Below, in pieces: positions 7,912-16,572 of a stretch of 51,358 bases of DNA. Position 1 is the stretch's first letter. Each line of letters starts with the position of its first letter. Under the pieces are notes generated by a model, which made no database searches, was not told where the DNA came from, and was given only the letters and a program-made list of their open reading frames with translations. The DNA comes from Scytonematopsis contorta HA4267-MV1. Lineage in GTDB: Bacteria; Cyanobacteriota; Cyanobacteriia; Cyanobacteriales; Nostocaceae. The stretch lies in contig JAHHIC010000100.1 of NCBI GenBank assembly GCA_019359035.1, positions 1 to 51,358 on the forward strand. The letters run 5' to 3'. The position numbers and the translations under genes were made by a program.

Positions 7912-9894
7912 CTATTTTTGCGCTCGTTGGACTATACTAATAAAGGCATCTTCCAAAGATAAGGGAACTGAACGTAGGGAACAAATTGTAATGTTGGCAG
8001 ATTGTAAGAGTTTTTTTACTTGCTGAATTTCTTCGTTGGGGTTGTCTAAAACGACGTGTAAGCTGTTAGCAAAAATAGAAACACGCCAAGGTTCTAAATG
8101 TTTTTTGAGTACATCAGAAGCAGCTTGGTTTTTGCTGACGACTAGTTCTATTAACTGTCCTGGTTGCTTGGTTTTGATTTCGCTGGGGGAGCCTTCGGCT
8201 ACAGTTTCTCCTGCGACCATAAAGCTCATGCGGTTACACTGTTCAGCTTCTTCTAAATAATGTGTTGTGACTAATATTGCTGTTCCGTTGCGAGCAAAGT
8301 CATTAATTAATTTCCAAAACTGACGACGAGCAAGGGGGTCTACTCCTGATGTTGGCTCATCAAGAAAAAGAATATCTGGCTCGTGCATTACCGAAGCACC
8401 AAAAGCTACCCGTTGTTTCCAACCACCCGGTAGTTGTTTGGTAAGCATATCTGAGCGTCCTTCTAATCCACAGGTCGCAATTACCCAATTAATTTTTTCT
8501 TTGCGTAATTTGCGCGGTACGTTATATACACCGCAATAAAATTCTAAGTTTTCTAATATTGTTAGGTCATCATAAAGCGTAAATTTTTGACTCATGTAGC
8601 CAATACGCTTTCTTAAATTCGCACTTCGCAAATTTCCCGTTTCTCCACCCAGAGTAATCTCACCGTCACTTTTTTCTAATAATCCACATAACATTTTTAT
8701 GGTGGTGGTTTTTCCAGCACCATTTGCGCCTAAAAGCCCAAAAATTTCGCCGTAACGCACTTCCACGTTAACGCTTTTAACTGCTTGAAATTTACCAAAC
8801 ACCCGACTAAGGTTGCGAGCGTGGATTGCGAGTTCCCCATCCCAAGTCCCCAGTACCCCACTCCCCACTCCCCATTCCCTACTCCGGACTCTTGAACGAG
8901 GAAATGGAAAAAATTCTGGTGCTGAACCTTGCTGTCGCAACCGGGTGACGAAGACGTTTTCTAGGGTTGGTTCTGCTGATTCGATTTTGGGGGATGGTAA
9001 TTGGTTTTGTTTTATTAAGGTGCGTACTTGGGTTTCTCCGATTGCTATATTTTTCACCAGCACATCGAGACGGTCACCAAATGTTTGTACATCAGCTATA
9101 TCTGTTTGAGGATTTTGTAATAGTAGTTGTTCGACTGTTTCCAAATTTTGCGATCGCACTTCTAAACGATGCAAGCCTAAGTTGTCGCGTAATTCTCCAG
9201 GGGTACCAATTTCGTGTATTTGACCTTCGTACATCAACCCTACGCGGTGACAACGTTCGGCTTCATCTAAATAAGGTGTTGCAACGAGGATAGTCATACC
9301 GGACGCTGAAAGCTCTGCAAGCACATCCCAAAATTCTCGTCGTGATACGGGGTCAACACCGGTGGTCGGTTCATCTAGTAACAGAACTTGTGGTTGGGAA
9401 ACTAAAGCGCAGCAAAGCGCCAATTTTTGTTTCATACCACCAGAAAGTTGACCAGCCAAGCGTTCACCAAATTTTTCTAAGCTCATCAACTTTAAATATT
9501 TATTACGACGTTCTCGTAACAAATCATCAGGTACTTGACGCAATCCGGATGCGTAGCGTATGTTTTCATCAATACTTAAATCTAAGTATAAAGAAAACTG
9601 CTGCGTTAGATAGCCCGTTATCAAACGCGCATCCCGTGAAGGCTGATTAAATATTCTCGCTTCCCCTGCTGTAGCTTGCATTACACCAGCGAGAATGTGG
9701 AAAGTGCTAGTTTTACCCGCACCATCCGGTCCAATTAAGCCAAACATCTCGCCCTTTTTTACCGTAAAGTTAATTCCTCGCACCGCAGCTAAGGAACCAT
9801 AGTGCTTGTGCAGGTCGCGAACGCTGATAGCTTCAGTTGCTGAAGCAGGGTTTGGTGGAGAATTATCAGTACTAATTACTACTTGACTGCTCAT
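7912..9894 (-). CDS. ybhF: Fused dual-ATPase subunit of ABC exporter (YbhF-like)
   Basis: Two complete ABC ATPase domains lie in one 660-residue chain. Domain 1 has Walker A GPDGAGKT (55-62), signature LSGGMKQK (about 150-157) and Walker B LLLDEPTTGVDP (about 171-182). Domain 2 has Walker A GANGAGKT (389-396), signature QLPGGWKQR (about 488-495) and Walker B ILFLDEPTSGVDP. The second signature starts LPGG rather than LSGG. The linker at about 324-352 (REWGVGSGVLGTWDGE) is encoded by a CCCCACT-type heptanucleotide repeat inserted in frame. The protein powers export through the two permeases downstream, and the adaptor gene is 50 bp upstream. E. coli YbhF has the same fused organisation. Confidence 0.92.
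   Translation of the reverse strand: MSSQVVISTDNSPPNPASATEAISVRDLHKHYGSLAAVRGINFTVKKGEMFGLIGPDGAGKTSTFHILAGVMQATAGEARIFNQPSRDARLITGYLTQQFSLYLDLSIDENIRYASGLRQVPDDLLRERRNKYLKLMSLEKFGERLAGQLSGGMKQKLALCCALVSQPQVLLLDEPTTGVDPVSRREFWDVLAELSASGMTILVATPYLDEAERCHRVGLMYEGQIHEIGTPGELRDNLGLHRLEVRSQNLETVEQLLLQNPQTDIADVQTFGDRLDVLVKNIAIGETQVRTLIKQNQLPSPKIESAEPTLENVFVTRLRQQGSAPEFFPFPRSRVRSREWGVGSGVLGTWDGELAIHARNLSRVFGKFQAVKSVNVEVRYGEIFGLLGANGAGKTTTIKMLCGLLEKSDGEITLGGETGNLRSANLRKRIGYMSQKFTLYDDLTILENLEFYCGVYNVPRKLRKEKINWVIATCGLEGRSDMLTKQLPGGWKQRVAFGASVMHEPDILFLDEPTSGVDPLARRQFWKLINDFARNGTAILVTTHYLEEAEQCNRMSFMVAGETVAEGSPSEIKTKQPGQLIELVVSKNQAASDVLKKHLEPWRVSIFANSLHVVLDNPNEEIQQVKKLLQSANITICSLRSVPLSLEDAFISIVQRAQK
8848..8887. 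repeat. Heptanucleotide repeat inside the ATPase coding sequence
   Basis: Units such as CCCCAGT, CCCCACT, CCCCATT and CCCTACT run in tandem across the linker between the two ATPase domains. The frame stays open. This is an STRR that has been tolerated within a gene because it falls in a flexible linker. Confidence 0.75.
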
Positions 9895-9944
9895 TTCTTA
9901 GTCCCTTTTATTAGCAGTGATTTTATTGGTATCCAATACTCACC

Positions 9945-11327
9945 CTACTTTTGAGCCTCAGCTTTGAGTAAAATATCCGCATCAGCAGGCATTCCAATTT
10001 TGGCACAAGGTAAGTCTCCACCTGCGTAAGGGTTTTCGGGGTTAAAGCAGCCTGCTGGGTTTTCAACGCTGATACGAATACCCACAACTTGTCTTACCCT
10101 ATCTTTTTGAAAGTAAATATTTTCTGGTGTAAATGAAGCTTGCGGGTCAATAGAAATTACTTTTCCTTGTAGGGGTTTATTCAATGCAGAATCTAAATAA
10201 ATTTTTGCGACCTGTCCAACACGAACTTTGCCTATATCTCCTTGAGGAACAAAACCCCTTAAATAAATATTATTCGGGTCAACCACCGTCAAAATCTTGC
10301 TTTGGCTGCTAACTACCGCACCTGGTTCAACACTACGCGCTGTGATTACACCATCTAAAGGACTAATAACATTTAAATCTCTTTTAGAATCTTTTATTTG
10401 AGTAGCGATTTGTTGCTGCGATGCTAAAGCATCCTTAACTTTTGCTTGAGCGGATTTAACTTTGGCTTGTGCAGATTTTAATTGAGCGTTACTTTGCTCT
10501 CGCTTTCTATATAAAGCTGCTAACTGAGCATTGCGAATACCAGGATTTAAACCTGTCGTTTGCGCTTGAGTTAACGCTCCTTGAGCAGCGCTTAACTGTT
10601 GGGAAGCAGCGTTCACAGCGGCTTGTCTTGCTTCCAACGTAGCAACTGCAGTATCGTATGCTGTTTGCGTTTGGTCAAATTGCTGTTTGTTAATAGCTCC
10701 TTCAGCCACTAATTTAATGTATCGGTCGCGATTCACTTTCGCCAGTTTAACTTCTGCTGCTGTTTGTTTTGATTGCGCTTGTGCTTGTACTAATTGCGCT
10801 TTTGCTGCTGCGACATTAGACTGTGCTTGGCCAATCCTACCTTGAGCGTCACCTTGAGACTGTTGGACATTTAATTTTGCTTCGCTAATTTGACTGTTAA
10901 TTTGTTCAATCCCACCCTGAGCTTGTTCAATATCAGAAATTGCTTGTTGTTCATCCGATTGAGCAGAAGCAACCCTCGCTTGGGCACCCTGCAATTGCTC
11001 TTGCAAAAGTTGGTCGTTACTATCATCCAGCCGAATTAAATTCTGACCCTTCTTAACTGCAGTACCTTCCCGCACAGCGATTGACTCAATTCGTCCCGAA
11101 CGCTTGACTCCTATCTCAGTCTCGTAACCATCAATCCTTCCACTCACTTTAAGTACATTTGCGACAGGTTGCGGTTGCAAGCACCAAAAAACATAACCAA
11201 TACCACCTATAGCTAAAAGTATTGCCACTACTAATAGAGGCTTCGGTTTTTTATGATGCTCCGGTTTGGGTGGTAACGCAGGAGCATTTGGAATACTTTC
11301 TGTCGATTTCGGGACAAGCTGAGTCAT
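9945..11327 (-). CDS. ybhG: Membrane fusion (HlyD/YbhG-like) adaptor of ABC exporter
   Basis: This 460-residue periplasmic adaptor has a short cytoplasmic tail and one N-terminal membrane helix (LLVVAILLAIGGIGYVFWCL, about residues 30-49). A biotinyl-lipoyl half-motif (VKRSGRIESIAVREGTAVKK) follows, then a very long alanine/glutamine-rich coiled coil (about 100-320). The second lipoyl half is RDLNVISPLDGVITARSV, and beta-barrel segments (IYLRGFVPQGDIGKVRVGQV) end the protein. It is the first gene of the exporter operon, adjacent to the operator upstream, and would connect the permeases to an outer-membrane channel. The coiled coil is longer than in E. coli YbhG (about 330 residues in total). 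Confidence 0.9.
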   Translation of the reverse strand: MTQLVPKSTESIPNAPALPPKPEHHKKPKPLLVVAILLAIGGIGYVFWCLQPQPVANVLKVSGRIDGYETEIGVKRSGRIESIAVREGTAVKKGQNLIRLDDSNDQLLQEQLQGAQARVASAQSDEQQAISDIEQAQGGIEQINSQISEAKLNVQQSQGDAQGRIGQAQSNVAAAKAQLVQAQAQSKQTAAEVKLAKVNRDRYIKLVAEGAINKQQFDQTQTAYDTAVATLEARQAAVNAASQQLSAAQGALTQAQTTGLNPGIRNAQLAALYRKREQSNAQLKSAQAKVKSAQAKVKDALASQQQIATQIKDSKRDLNVISPLDGVITARSVEPGAVVSSQSKILTVVDPNNIYLRGFVPQGDIGKVRVGQVAKIYLDSALNKPLQGKVISIDPQASFTPENIYFQKDRVRQVVGIRISVENPAGCFNPENPYAGGDLPCAKIGMPADADILLKAEAQK

Positions 11328-11363
11328 GGGAGTACCCTACATTACAAAATAATGGATACTTGG

Positions 11364-11394
11364 TTGACAATCATACTATACCGTCTAGTATGAT
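11364..11394 (+). promoter_or_regulatory. Promoter plus palindromic operator between regulator and exporter genes
   Basis: A near-consensus promoter for the regulator gene is visible: TTGACA at 11364-11369, a 16-bp spacer, and TAGTAT at 11386-11391. A perfect inverted repeat overlaps it: ATCATACTA (11370-11378), seven bases, TAGTATGAT (11386-11394). A TetR dimer bound there would cover the spacer and -10 box and could also block leftward transcription of the exporter operon. Binding by the adjacent TetR protein is inferred from position. Confidence 0.8.
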
Positions 11395-11461
11395 AAATTC
11401 AAGAGTAACCAAAAAAACTTAATAAACTTCAGACTCCACACTCCACACAGCATCTTTTTTT

Positions 11462-12079
11462 ATGTCAAAAATATCTGCTTCTCGAATTAAAATCCCCAAA
11501 GCCCCACTAAAGCAAAAGCGGGAGCAAATTTTGCACGGAGCTATGCGCGTATTTTTGCAGGATGGTTATGCTGGTACTAGTATGGATAGGGTAAGTGCAG
11601 TAGCGGGAGTTTCTAAGCAAACGGTATACAGTCACTTTCAGGATAAAGAAGGACTGTTTAAAGCATTAATGGAACAGGTAACAATTAATAATATTGGTAG
11701 TGTTTTTGGTATGCAAGAATTAAAAGGCGAACCAGCATTTTTACTTCGCCAACTTGCTGAAAAGTATTTTTCTTTAGTCGCTGATAATCCAGATTATATA
11801 GCGTTGTTGCGGGTAATTATTGCCGAATCAGAGCGGTTTCCTGAGTTAGCAAAACTTTACACTAAAACAGTTATTTTGCATGGGAGACAGTTATTGAGTC
11901 AATATTTCTTGGAGCATTCAGAATTAGGTATTAGCGACCCAGAAGCGACAGCGCAAATTTTTTTTGGTTCTCTTGTATCTTACGTGGTGACCCAAGAAGT
12001 TCTCTATGGTAATGAATTGATGCACCTGTCACGTTCTCGCATTCTTGATAACTTAGTTAATTTGATACTAAAAAACTAA
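11462..12079 (+). CDS. TetR family regulator (CecR/YbiH-like)
   Basis: The 205-residue product has an N-terminal helix-turn-helix: REQILHGAMRVFLQDGYAGT, then SMDRVSAVAGVSKQTVYSHF and QDKEGLFKALME. An all-helical ligand domain follows. It is divergently transcribed from the exporter operon, the same arrangement as E. coli cecR with ybhGFSR, and a strong palindrome lies in the shared promoter region. It probably represses both itself and the exporter until a toxic compound is bound. The ligand cannot be told from sequence. Confidence 0.88.
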   Translation: MSKISASRIKIPKAPLKQKREQILHGAMRVFLQDGYAGTSMDRVSAVAGVSKQTVYSHFQDKEGLFKALMEQVTINNIGSVFGMQELKGEPAFLLRQLAEKYFSLVADNPDYIALLRVIIAESERFPELAKLYTKTVILHGRQLLSQYFLEHSELGISDPEATAQIFFGSLVSYVVTQEVLYGNELMHLSRSRILDNLVNLILKN

Positions 12080-12126
12080 GTATTTTTGTAGCTAAAAGTT
12101 TTGAATATCTCGCATCCAAAGAGCGG

Positions 12127-13107
12127 TTAATCAGCAGTTGATGTACAACGTTCTGCTATCTCTTGAACTACCGTGAGGAATTGGCGCAGCAAAATCGAAT
12201 CGGTCGGTGCTGGCTGTAACAAAGCCTTAATATCTGACCGTCGCCATACTACCGCAATTTGTCGAGCGAACGGGGTATCTTCAAGCTCTCGGTAAACCAC
12301 TCCTTGACGTTGAAGCGTTTGCACGTTATCCGGTAATATAGATACGCCTGCACCTGCTGCTACTAAGCTAAGGTTAATCACCATCCAAGTTGCTTTGACC
12401 GTTTCTAGCAATGTTGGCTTAAATCCCCGAAGCTCAAATTCTGATAAGACCACTTTGTAGGACGGCACTGCATCAAGCGGTGGCAAAATGAGCGGTTCGT
12501 GCTTGAGTGCTTCCAGTGGAATGCGTGATTGTGCCGTCAGGGGATGATGTTCTGGCAATGCGACCACAAAAGACTCTTGCACAATTGGGAGAAAATTCAG
12601 AGTTGAATCATCTGAGTAAGGATTGGGCAGATGTTCAAATCCAACATCGATTGAATTCTCCCGTAGTCCTTGTATCATTTCCTCAATCGTCATTGATTGT
12701 AGTTCCAATTCCACGTTTGGATAACGATTCCGAAAGGTTTTGAGAATATCCGGAAGTAAGCTATTTGCAATTGCTGTGTTCACCACCACAACTAGCTTTC
12801 CAATTTCGCCACGACTTGCTTCCTGTGCGCGTTTCATCGCCCGTTCCAGCGCAGTAGTGGCAAGCTGAAGCTCTGTGAGAAAAACTTTTCCCGCCATCGT
12901 CAACACTGGAGGACGACGAGTGCGGTCAAAAAGTTCTACACTCAACGTCGCTTCCAATGAGGCAATCGTTTTGCTGAGGTAGGATTGTTCCACATCTAAA
13001 CGCTCAGCTGCTTTGCTAAAGCTTTTTTTCTCACCCACTTCCGCAACCAGCTCCATAAAATACTGTAGCTGTCTTATCTCAAGTTGATTCCAAGGTCGAA
13101 GGGGCAT
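12127..13107 (-). CDS. LysR family transcriptional regulator
   Basis: I choose ATG 13107 (MPLRPWNQLEIRQLQYFMEL), giving 326 residues; the frame extends upstream without support. The winged helix-turn-helix is clear: KSFSKAAERLDVEQSYLSKT, then IASLEATLSVELFDRTRRPP. The effector domain contains EIGKLVVVVNTAIANSLLPD and LPIVQESFVVALPEHHPL. It is divergent from the diiron oxidase gene 112 bp away, the usual LysR arrangement with a regulated neighbour. It converges with the TetR gene, with a 47-bp gap. Confidence 0.9.
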   Translation of the reverse strand: MPLRPWNQLEIRQLQYFMELVAEVGEKKSFSKAAERLDVEQSYLSKTIASLEATLSVELFDRTRRPPVLTMAGKVFLTELQLATTALERAMKRAQEASRGEIGKLVVVVNTAIANSLLPDILKTFRNRYPNVELELQSMTIEEMIQGLRENSIDVGFEHLPNPYSDDSTLNFLPIVQESFVVALPEHHPLTAQSRIPLEALKHEPLILPPLDAVPSYKVVLSEFELRGFKPTLLETVKATWMVINLSLVAAGAGVSILPDNVQTLQRQGVVYRELEDTPFARQIAVVWRRSDIKALLQPAPTDSILLRQFLTVVQEIAERCTSTAD

Positions 13108-13219
13108 CACCAAAATAATATAATTAAAATGACATACTAACATATTTAAAAGTACCTTACTAGAATACTAATAATTGTTTAAGCTTACTGTTAGAACTAC
13201 TAGTAATCGGACAGTGTTT

Positions 13220-14026
13220 ATGAAAACGGAATCTACATTCTCTTCAATATGCCCACAAGCTATTGCTCTAACCTCTAGCCGTTTAAATCGAGATATTGAA
13301 TTAACCCCTGCAGTAAAAGCCCAATTTGGGGAAATTTGTTCCAAAACAATCGCCTATTGTCACGAAGCTTTGGACAACAGCCGCTTTTTTAGCCTACTGA
13401 AAGCTGGCACTGTAAGCGAAGCATTGATGCAATATACGTTCCTCCAGTACCATCATTGGCGGGATAGGCTGCATCAGTGGTTTGGCTTATGTATCGTCAA
13501 AGCTGGTAGTTGTACTGACCCAGATGAGAAATCTGCCATTATGTCTTTAGCTGACCATACCTTCACAGATTTGGAAGATGGTCATAGTGAGATGTATATA
13601 GAATTTCTTCACGAGCTTGGATTAAGTGATGCTGAAATTATCGCAGTTCAACGAAGTGCCGCAACTATATCGTATGAACGTTCATTTTTCGATGAATTTG
13701 GCTATGGAACCGACAACTTTTACGAAGCCCTGGCAGCTTTGAGTGGTCGAGAACTGTGTGTGTCAGTCCGAAATGTGAGGCTTCTTCATTCTTACTTTGA
13801 TGCTCGTGGTATGAACCACCCAGCTTGGCTAAGCTTGCACGCGGAATTAGAGGTGAATCATTTCCAAGATTCTATCCGTCCGGTGCTGACTCGCTACGAT
13901 GGGGATTCAACCAAACTATCCAGCGTAATCAAAGCTGTTGAGCGTGGGATTAATCGACACGTACAGTATTTCGATGATTTGCTGCATGAGTACAAATCTC
14001 AAGTTGATTCTAGAAACGAATGCTAG
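13220..14026 (+). CDS. Haem-oxygenase-like diiron oxidase (HDO/TenA-PqqC fold, DUF3865-like)
   Basis: Starting at ATG 13220 gives 268 residues; TTG 13175 is an alternative. The pattern of acidic and histidine residues fits a diiron site of the haem-oxygenase-like oxidase type: E119xxH122 in DLEDGHSEMY, E178 in GRELC, and H207xxxE211xxH214 in LHAELEVNHFQD. Family members such as UndA, SznF and BesC cleave C-C bonds, N-oxygenate or decarboxylate small substrates. The neighbouring divergent LysR gene suggests substrate-induced expression. No other biosynthetic gene is next to it, so the substrate is unknown. Confidence 0.72.
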   Translation: MKTESTFSSICPQAIALTSSRLNRDIELTPAVKAQFGEICSKTIAYCHEALDNSRFFSLLKAGTVSEALMQYTFLQYHHWRDRLHQWFGLCIVKAGSCTDPDEKSAIMSLADHTFTDLEDGHSEMYIEFLHELGLSDAEIIAVQRSAATISYERSFFDEFGYGTDNFYEALAALSGRELCVSVRNVRLLHSYFDARGMNHPAWLSLHAELEVNHFQDSIRPVLTRYDGDSTKLSSVIKAVERGINRHVQYFDDLLHEYKSQVDSRNEC

Positions 14027-14396
14027 CTGCCTATTTAAAAGACTTCCAAATTAAAAAATATCCAATTTTATAGTATTATACACTACAAAATTGGATAAAT
14101 ATTTTTATTCTGTGTGCCAATTGGGTAAGTGCTATTTATAAAGAAACTATCAGCATAAATTAAGAATTTGTTAAAGCTTATTGGCAATAATTTTTCTAAC
14201 AGATATACTCATTTTAAATCTTCTTGATTCGTCAAGAAAATCTTTTTATATCATCAACATCAGCGGTTAGCTCTATTTTAGTTATTTATTTAGGTGGTTG
14301 GTAATTGGCAATTTAAAAACTATTTACTCACAACCTATTAATTTTGAATACTAAATTATTATTTTTATTCTATTTTTTTGAATAATCTATATTAAT
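14027..14396. other. AT-rich intergenic region, no gene recognised
   Basis: I see no open frame of interest and no RNA gene. A short GGTTGGTAATTGGCAATT stretch near 14294 is a decayed heptanucleotide repeat. The promoter of the protease gene presumably lies in the last 100 bases. Confidence 0.6.
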
Positions 14397-15224
14397 ATGA
14401 AAATAAATTATCAGCCATTAATCATTGCGCTGGGGTTTTCGCTTACCTTTGCACAATGTCAAATTGCTATAGCTTCAGATTTATCTAGGAGCCAAATTTA
14501 CGCAAAGTCAAGAAAAATTACAGTATTAATAGCTGGCTCTAATTCTAGATTTGGCTCCGGAGTAATTGTCAAAAAAGAAGGTAATGTTTATACTGTGGTC
14601 ACTAACACACATGTAATTAACTATAAAAATGTTAAGCATGAAGTGGTTACATATAATAATCAGCGCTACCCTATCAATTTAAAAAATATTAAAACAATAC
14701 CTGGTTTTGATTTAGCAAGTGTTCAATTTCTCAGTCAAAATAATTATGAGACAGCTACGTTAGGTGACTCTAGTAATATTGGCATTCCAATAGTTTTTAA
14801 AGATTACATGGTTTATAGTGCTGGGTTCATTAGAAGTTTGAGCAGCAACAAGCCCACATATAATTTTTTACTAGGAAAAGTGTTGGAAAATACATCCGAG
14901 CAACAGTATAAACCTCAGTTTCATGATGAAGGTTATGATTTATCACATACAAGCCAGATAAGAGATGGAATGAGTGGTGGTCCAATATTAAATATAAAGG
15001 GTGAGCTAGTCGGAATTAATGGCAGAGTAATATATCGCGGAAAATTTAAAGAGTTATATAAAAGCCTTGGGATTCCCATTAATACAATTAAAACTCATTT
15101 ATTGCCAGACACCCCAACTATAACTACTTCAAAAGCTTTGGGATGTAGTAAAAATATTTTTGTTAATGTTGCTAATGTTTGTATTACTTACCCGTCCACC
15201 TCATCTTCCTTGTCTTCTTTTTAA
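14397..15224 (+). CDS. Secreted trypsin-like serine protease
   Basis: The 275-residue protein has a signal peptide (LIIALGFSLTFAQCQIAIAS, cleavage about residue 27). A chymotrypsin-type fold with all three catalytic residues follows: H72 in VVTNTHVIN, D105 in IPGFDLASVQ and S193 in IRDGMSGGPI. The FGSGVIV motif before the histidine is typical of S1-like proteases of cyanobacteria. There is no PDZ domain, unlike HtrA/Deg enzymes. The last 35 residues are low complexity (TSSSLSSF). It stands alone, with a long upstream spacer. Confidence 0.82.
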   Translation: MKINYQPLIIALGFSLTFAQCQIAIASDLSRSQIYAKSRKITVLIAGSNSRFGSGVIVKKEGNVYTVVTNTHVINYKNVKHEVVTYNNQRYPINLKNIKTIPGFDLASVQFLSQNNYETATLGDSSNIGIPIVFKDYMVYSAGFIRSLSSNKPTYNFLLGKVLENTSEQQYKPQFHDEGYDLSHTSQIRDGMSGGPILNIKGELVGINGRVIYRGKFKELYKSLGIPINTIKTHLLPDTPTITTSKALGCSKNIFVNVANVCITYPSTSSSLSSF

Positions 15225-15328
15225 ATTAACCACAGGTTTGATGCCGTATAGTGACAATATTTTCGTAGTGGTACAGAATTATTTTTGTAGTCATACATAT
15301 TTTTTATTATTTGATAGCTTACTTCTTT

Positions 15329-15955
15329 TTAAGCTACTGAGTCAAAAACCTGTTGAGCCGTTAGATTTAACTGTGGGAAAGTAGGAGATACAACGCGGTC
15401 ATTACCTCTAAAAGGTGTCATTTGATATTCTCTGTCTATTAATTCACACACAAAGATAGTAGGAACTTTAGGATTTCCAATAAATACACGTCCGCCCAAT
15501 GCAGCATAATCTACAATCCAGTATTCAGGAATTCCCATAGCTTCATAGTCACGAAGTTTATTATAATAATCATCCTGCCAATTGCTACTAACAACTTCTA
15601 CTATCAATTTAACCGAACTTGCATTTTGAATAATTGATTCATTTTCCCAGCGTGTCTCAGTGCCAATAGTTTCTTGATTCAAAACAATAATGTCTGGTTC
15701 GTAGCCTGTTAAGTTATTAGGCTTAACAATAGATTCTTTAGGTATAGTCAAAATTCTACGTTTACCCATCTCTCTAATGGTTATCAGTAATTCTTCTATT
15801 AAATAACCTGTTAAATCTGAATGTTTCCCTTTAGGCTTAGGCATTTCAACAATTGCTCCATCATGCAATTCGTAATGTACTTCCGAATTTTCGGGATACC
15901 ATTCGATAAATTCATCGAACGTGTGTAGTTTTAGTTCGGGTAAGGTTTGTGTCAT
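15329..15955 (-). CDS. Uma2 family endonuclease-like protein
   Basis: The 208-residue protein shows the Uma2 layout: TFDEFIEWYPENSEVHYELH, DGAIVEMPKPKGKHSDLTGY, YEPDIIVLNQETIG, KLIVEVVSSNWQDDYYNKLR and IPEYWIVDYAALGGRVFIG. The D in EPDI and E in IVEVVS are the expected metal ligands. It looks full length. It is convergent with the protease gene, with a 104-bp gap. Confidence 0.87.
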   Translation of the reverse strand: MTQTLPELKLHTFDEFIEWYPENSEVHYELHDGAIVEMPKPKGKHSDLTGYLIEELLITIREMGKRRILTIPKESIVKPNNLTGYEPDIIVLNQETIGTETRWENESIIQNASSVKLIVEVVSSNWQDDYYNKLRDYEAMGIPEYWIVDYAALGGRVFIGNPKVPTIFVCELIDREYQMTPFRGNDRVVSPTFPQLNLTAQQVFDSVA

Positions 15956-16572
15956 TTTAGTTTCTCATCTTTTTTAAGCGAAGTGCTTTCTATTTTTGAC
16001 TTCCAGTTCTCCCTGTCGCGAACCACTAGCTCTAACAGCACAGCAGCAAGGTTGCTTACAGACCGTCTTTCTTCGTCAGCCCATTTTTTCTAACAAATCA
16101 TATACTCCATCCGGTAAATAGGTCGTTAAACGTTTAGTAATACTGCCAATAGGACAAGATAAGAAATAATCGTTAAACTCATGAATGGTCATTTGGAGTA
16201 AAATTTTCAACCATACCTCATTTTTAGCAAAAATTTTGGAATGTGTAACGGGTTGTGATGCTTGGACTTCCTACTTATGATGGGTTGTGTGACGGCTGTA
16301 TCCCTTGTGGGCGACAGGTGTGACGGGTGGTGTGATGGATGTTTTCTAAATTCATTTCCAGAACTGATTGTTCCGTTTCGAGATAAAATTTAAGTAACAG
16401 TCCATTTCAACCAACCTACTTACCACGTTGATGGTAGTATCGACGGATATGGGAATACCCAACAAAACTACCATTACTCGCTCGAATTCATCCACCCAAA
16501 TAAAAGCAGCGATGCTCCGAAAGACGCACCTAACCTGAAAATACGATTTAGCTTGAAAAGTAGAGTTTGAAA
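15956..16572. other. Intergenic region with a possible decayed small ORF
   Basis: Most of this stretch holds nothing I can identify. A 38-codon frame on the minus strand (16076-16192) is described separately. The part at 16260-16340 is rich in TGTGACGGNTG-like short repeats. Confidence 0.5.
16076..16192 (-). CDS. Possible small protein, 38 aa
   Basis: The frame starts ATG 16192 (MTIHEFNDYFLSCPIGSITK) and ends LPDGVYDLLEKMG. The segment KRLTTYLPDGVYDLLEK has the strand-then-helix look of a ribbon-helix-helix N-terminus, but the second helix is missing. It may be a remnant of a small antitoxin-like regulator. No ribosome binding site stands out. Confidence 0.25.
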   Translation of the reverse strand: MTIHEFNDYFLSCPIGSITKRLTTYLPDGVYDLLEKMG

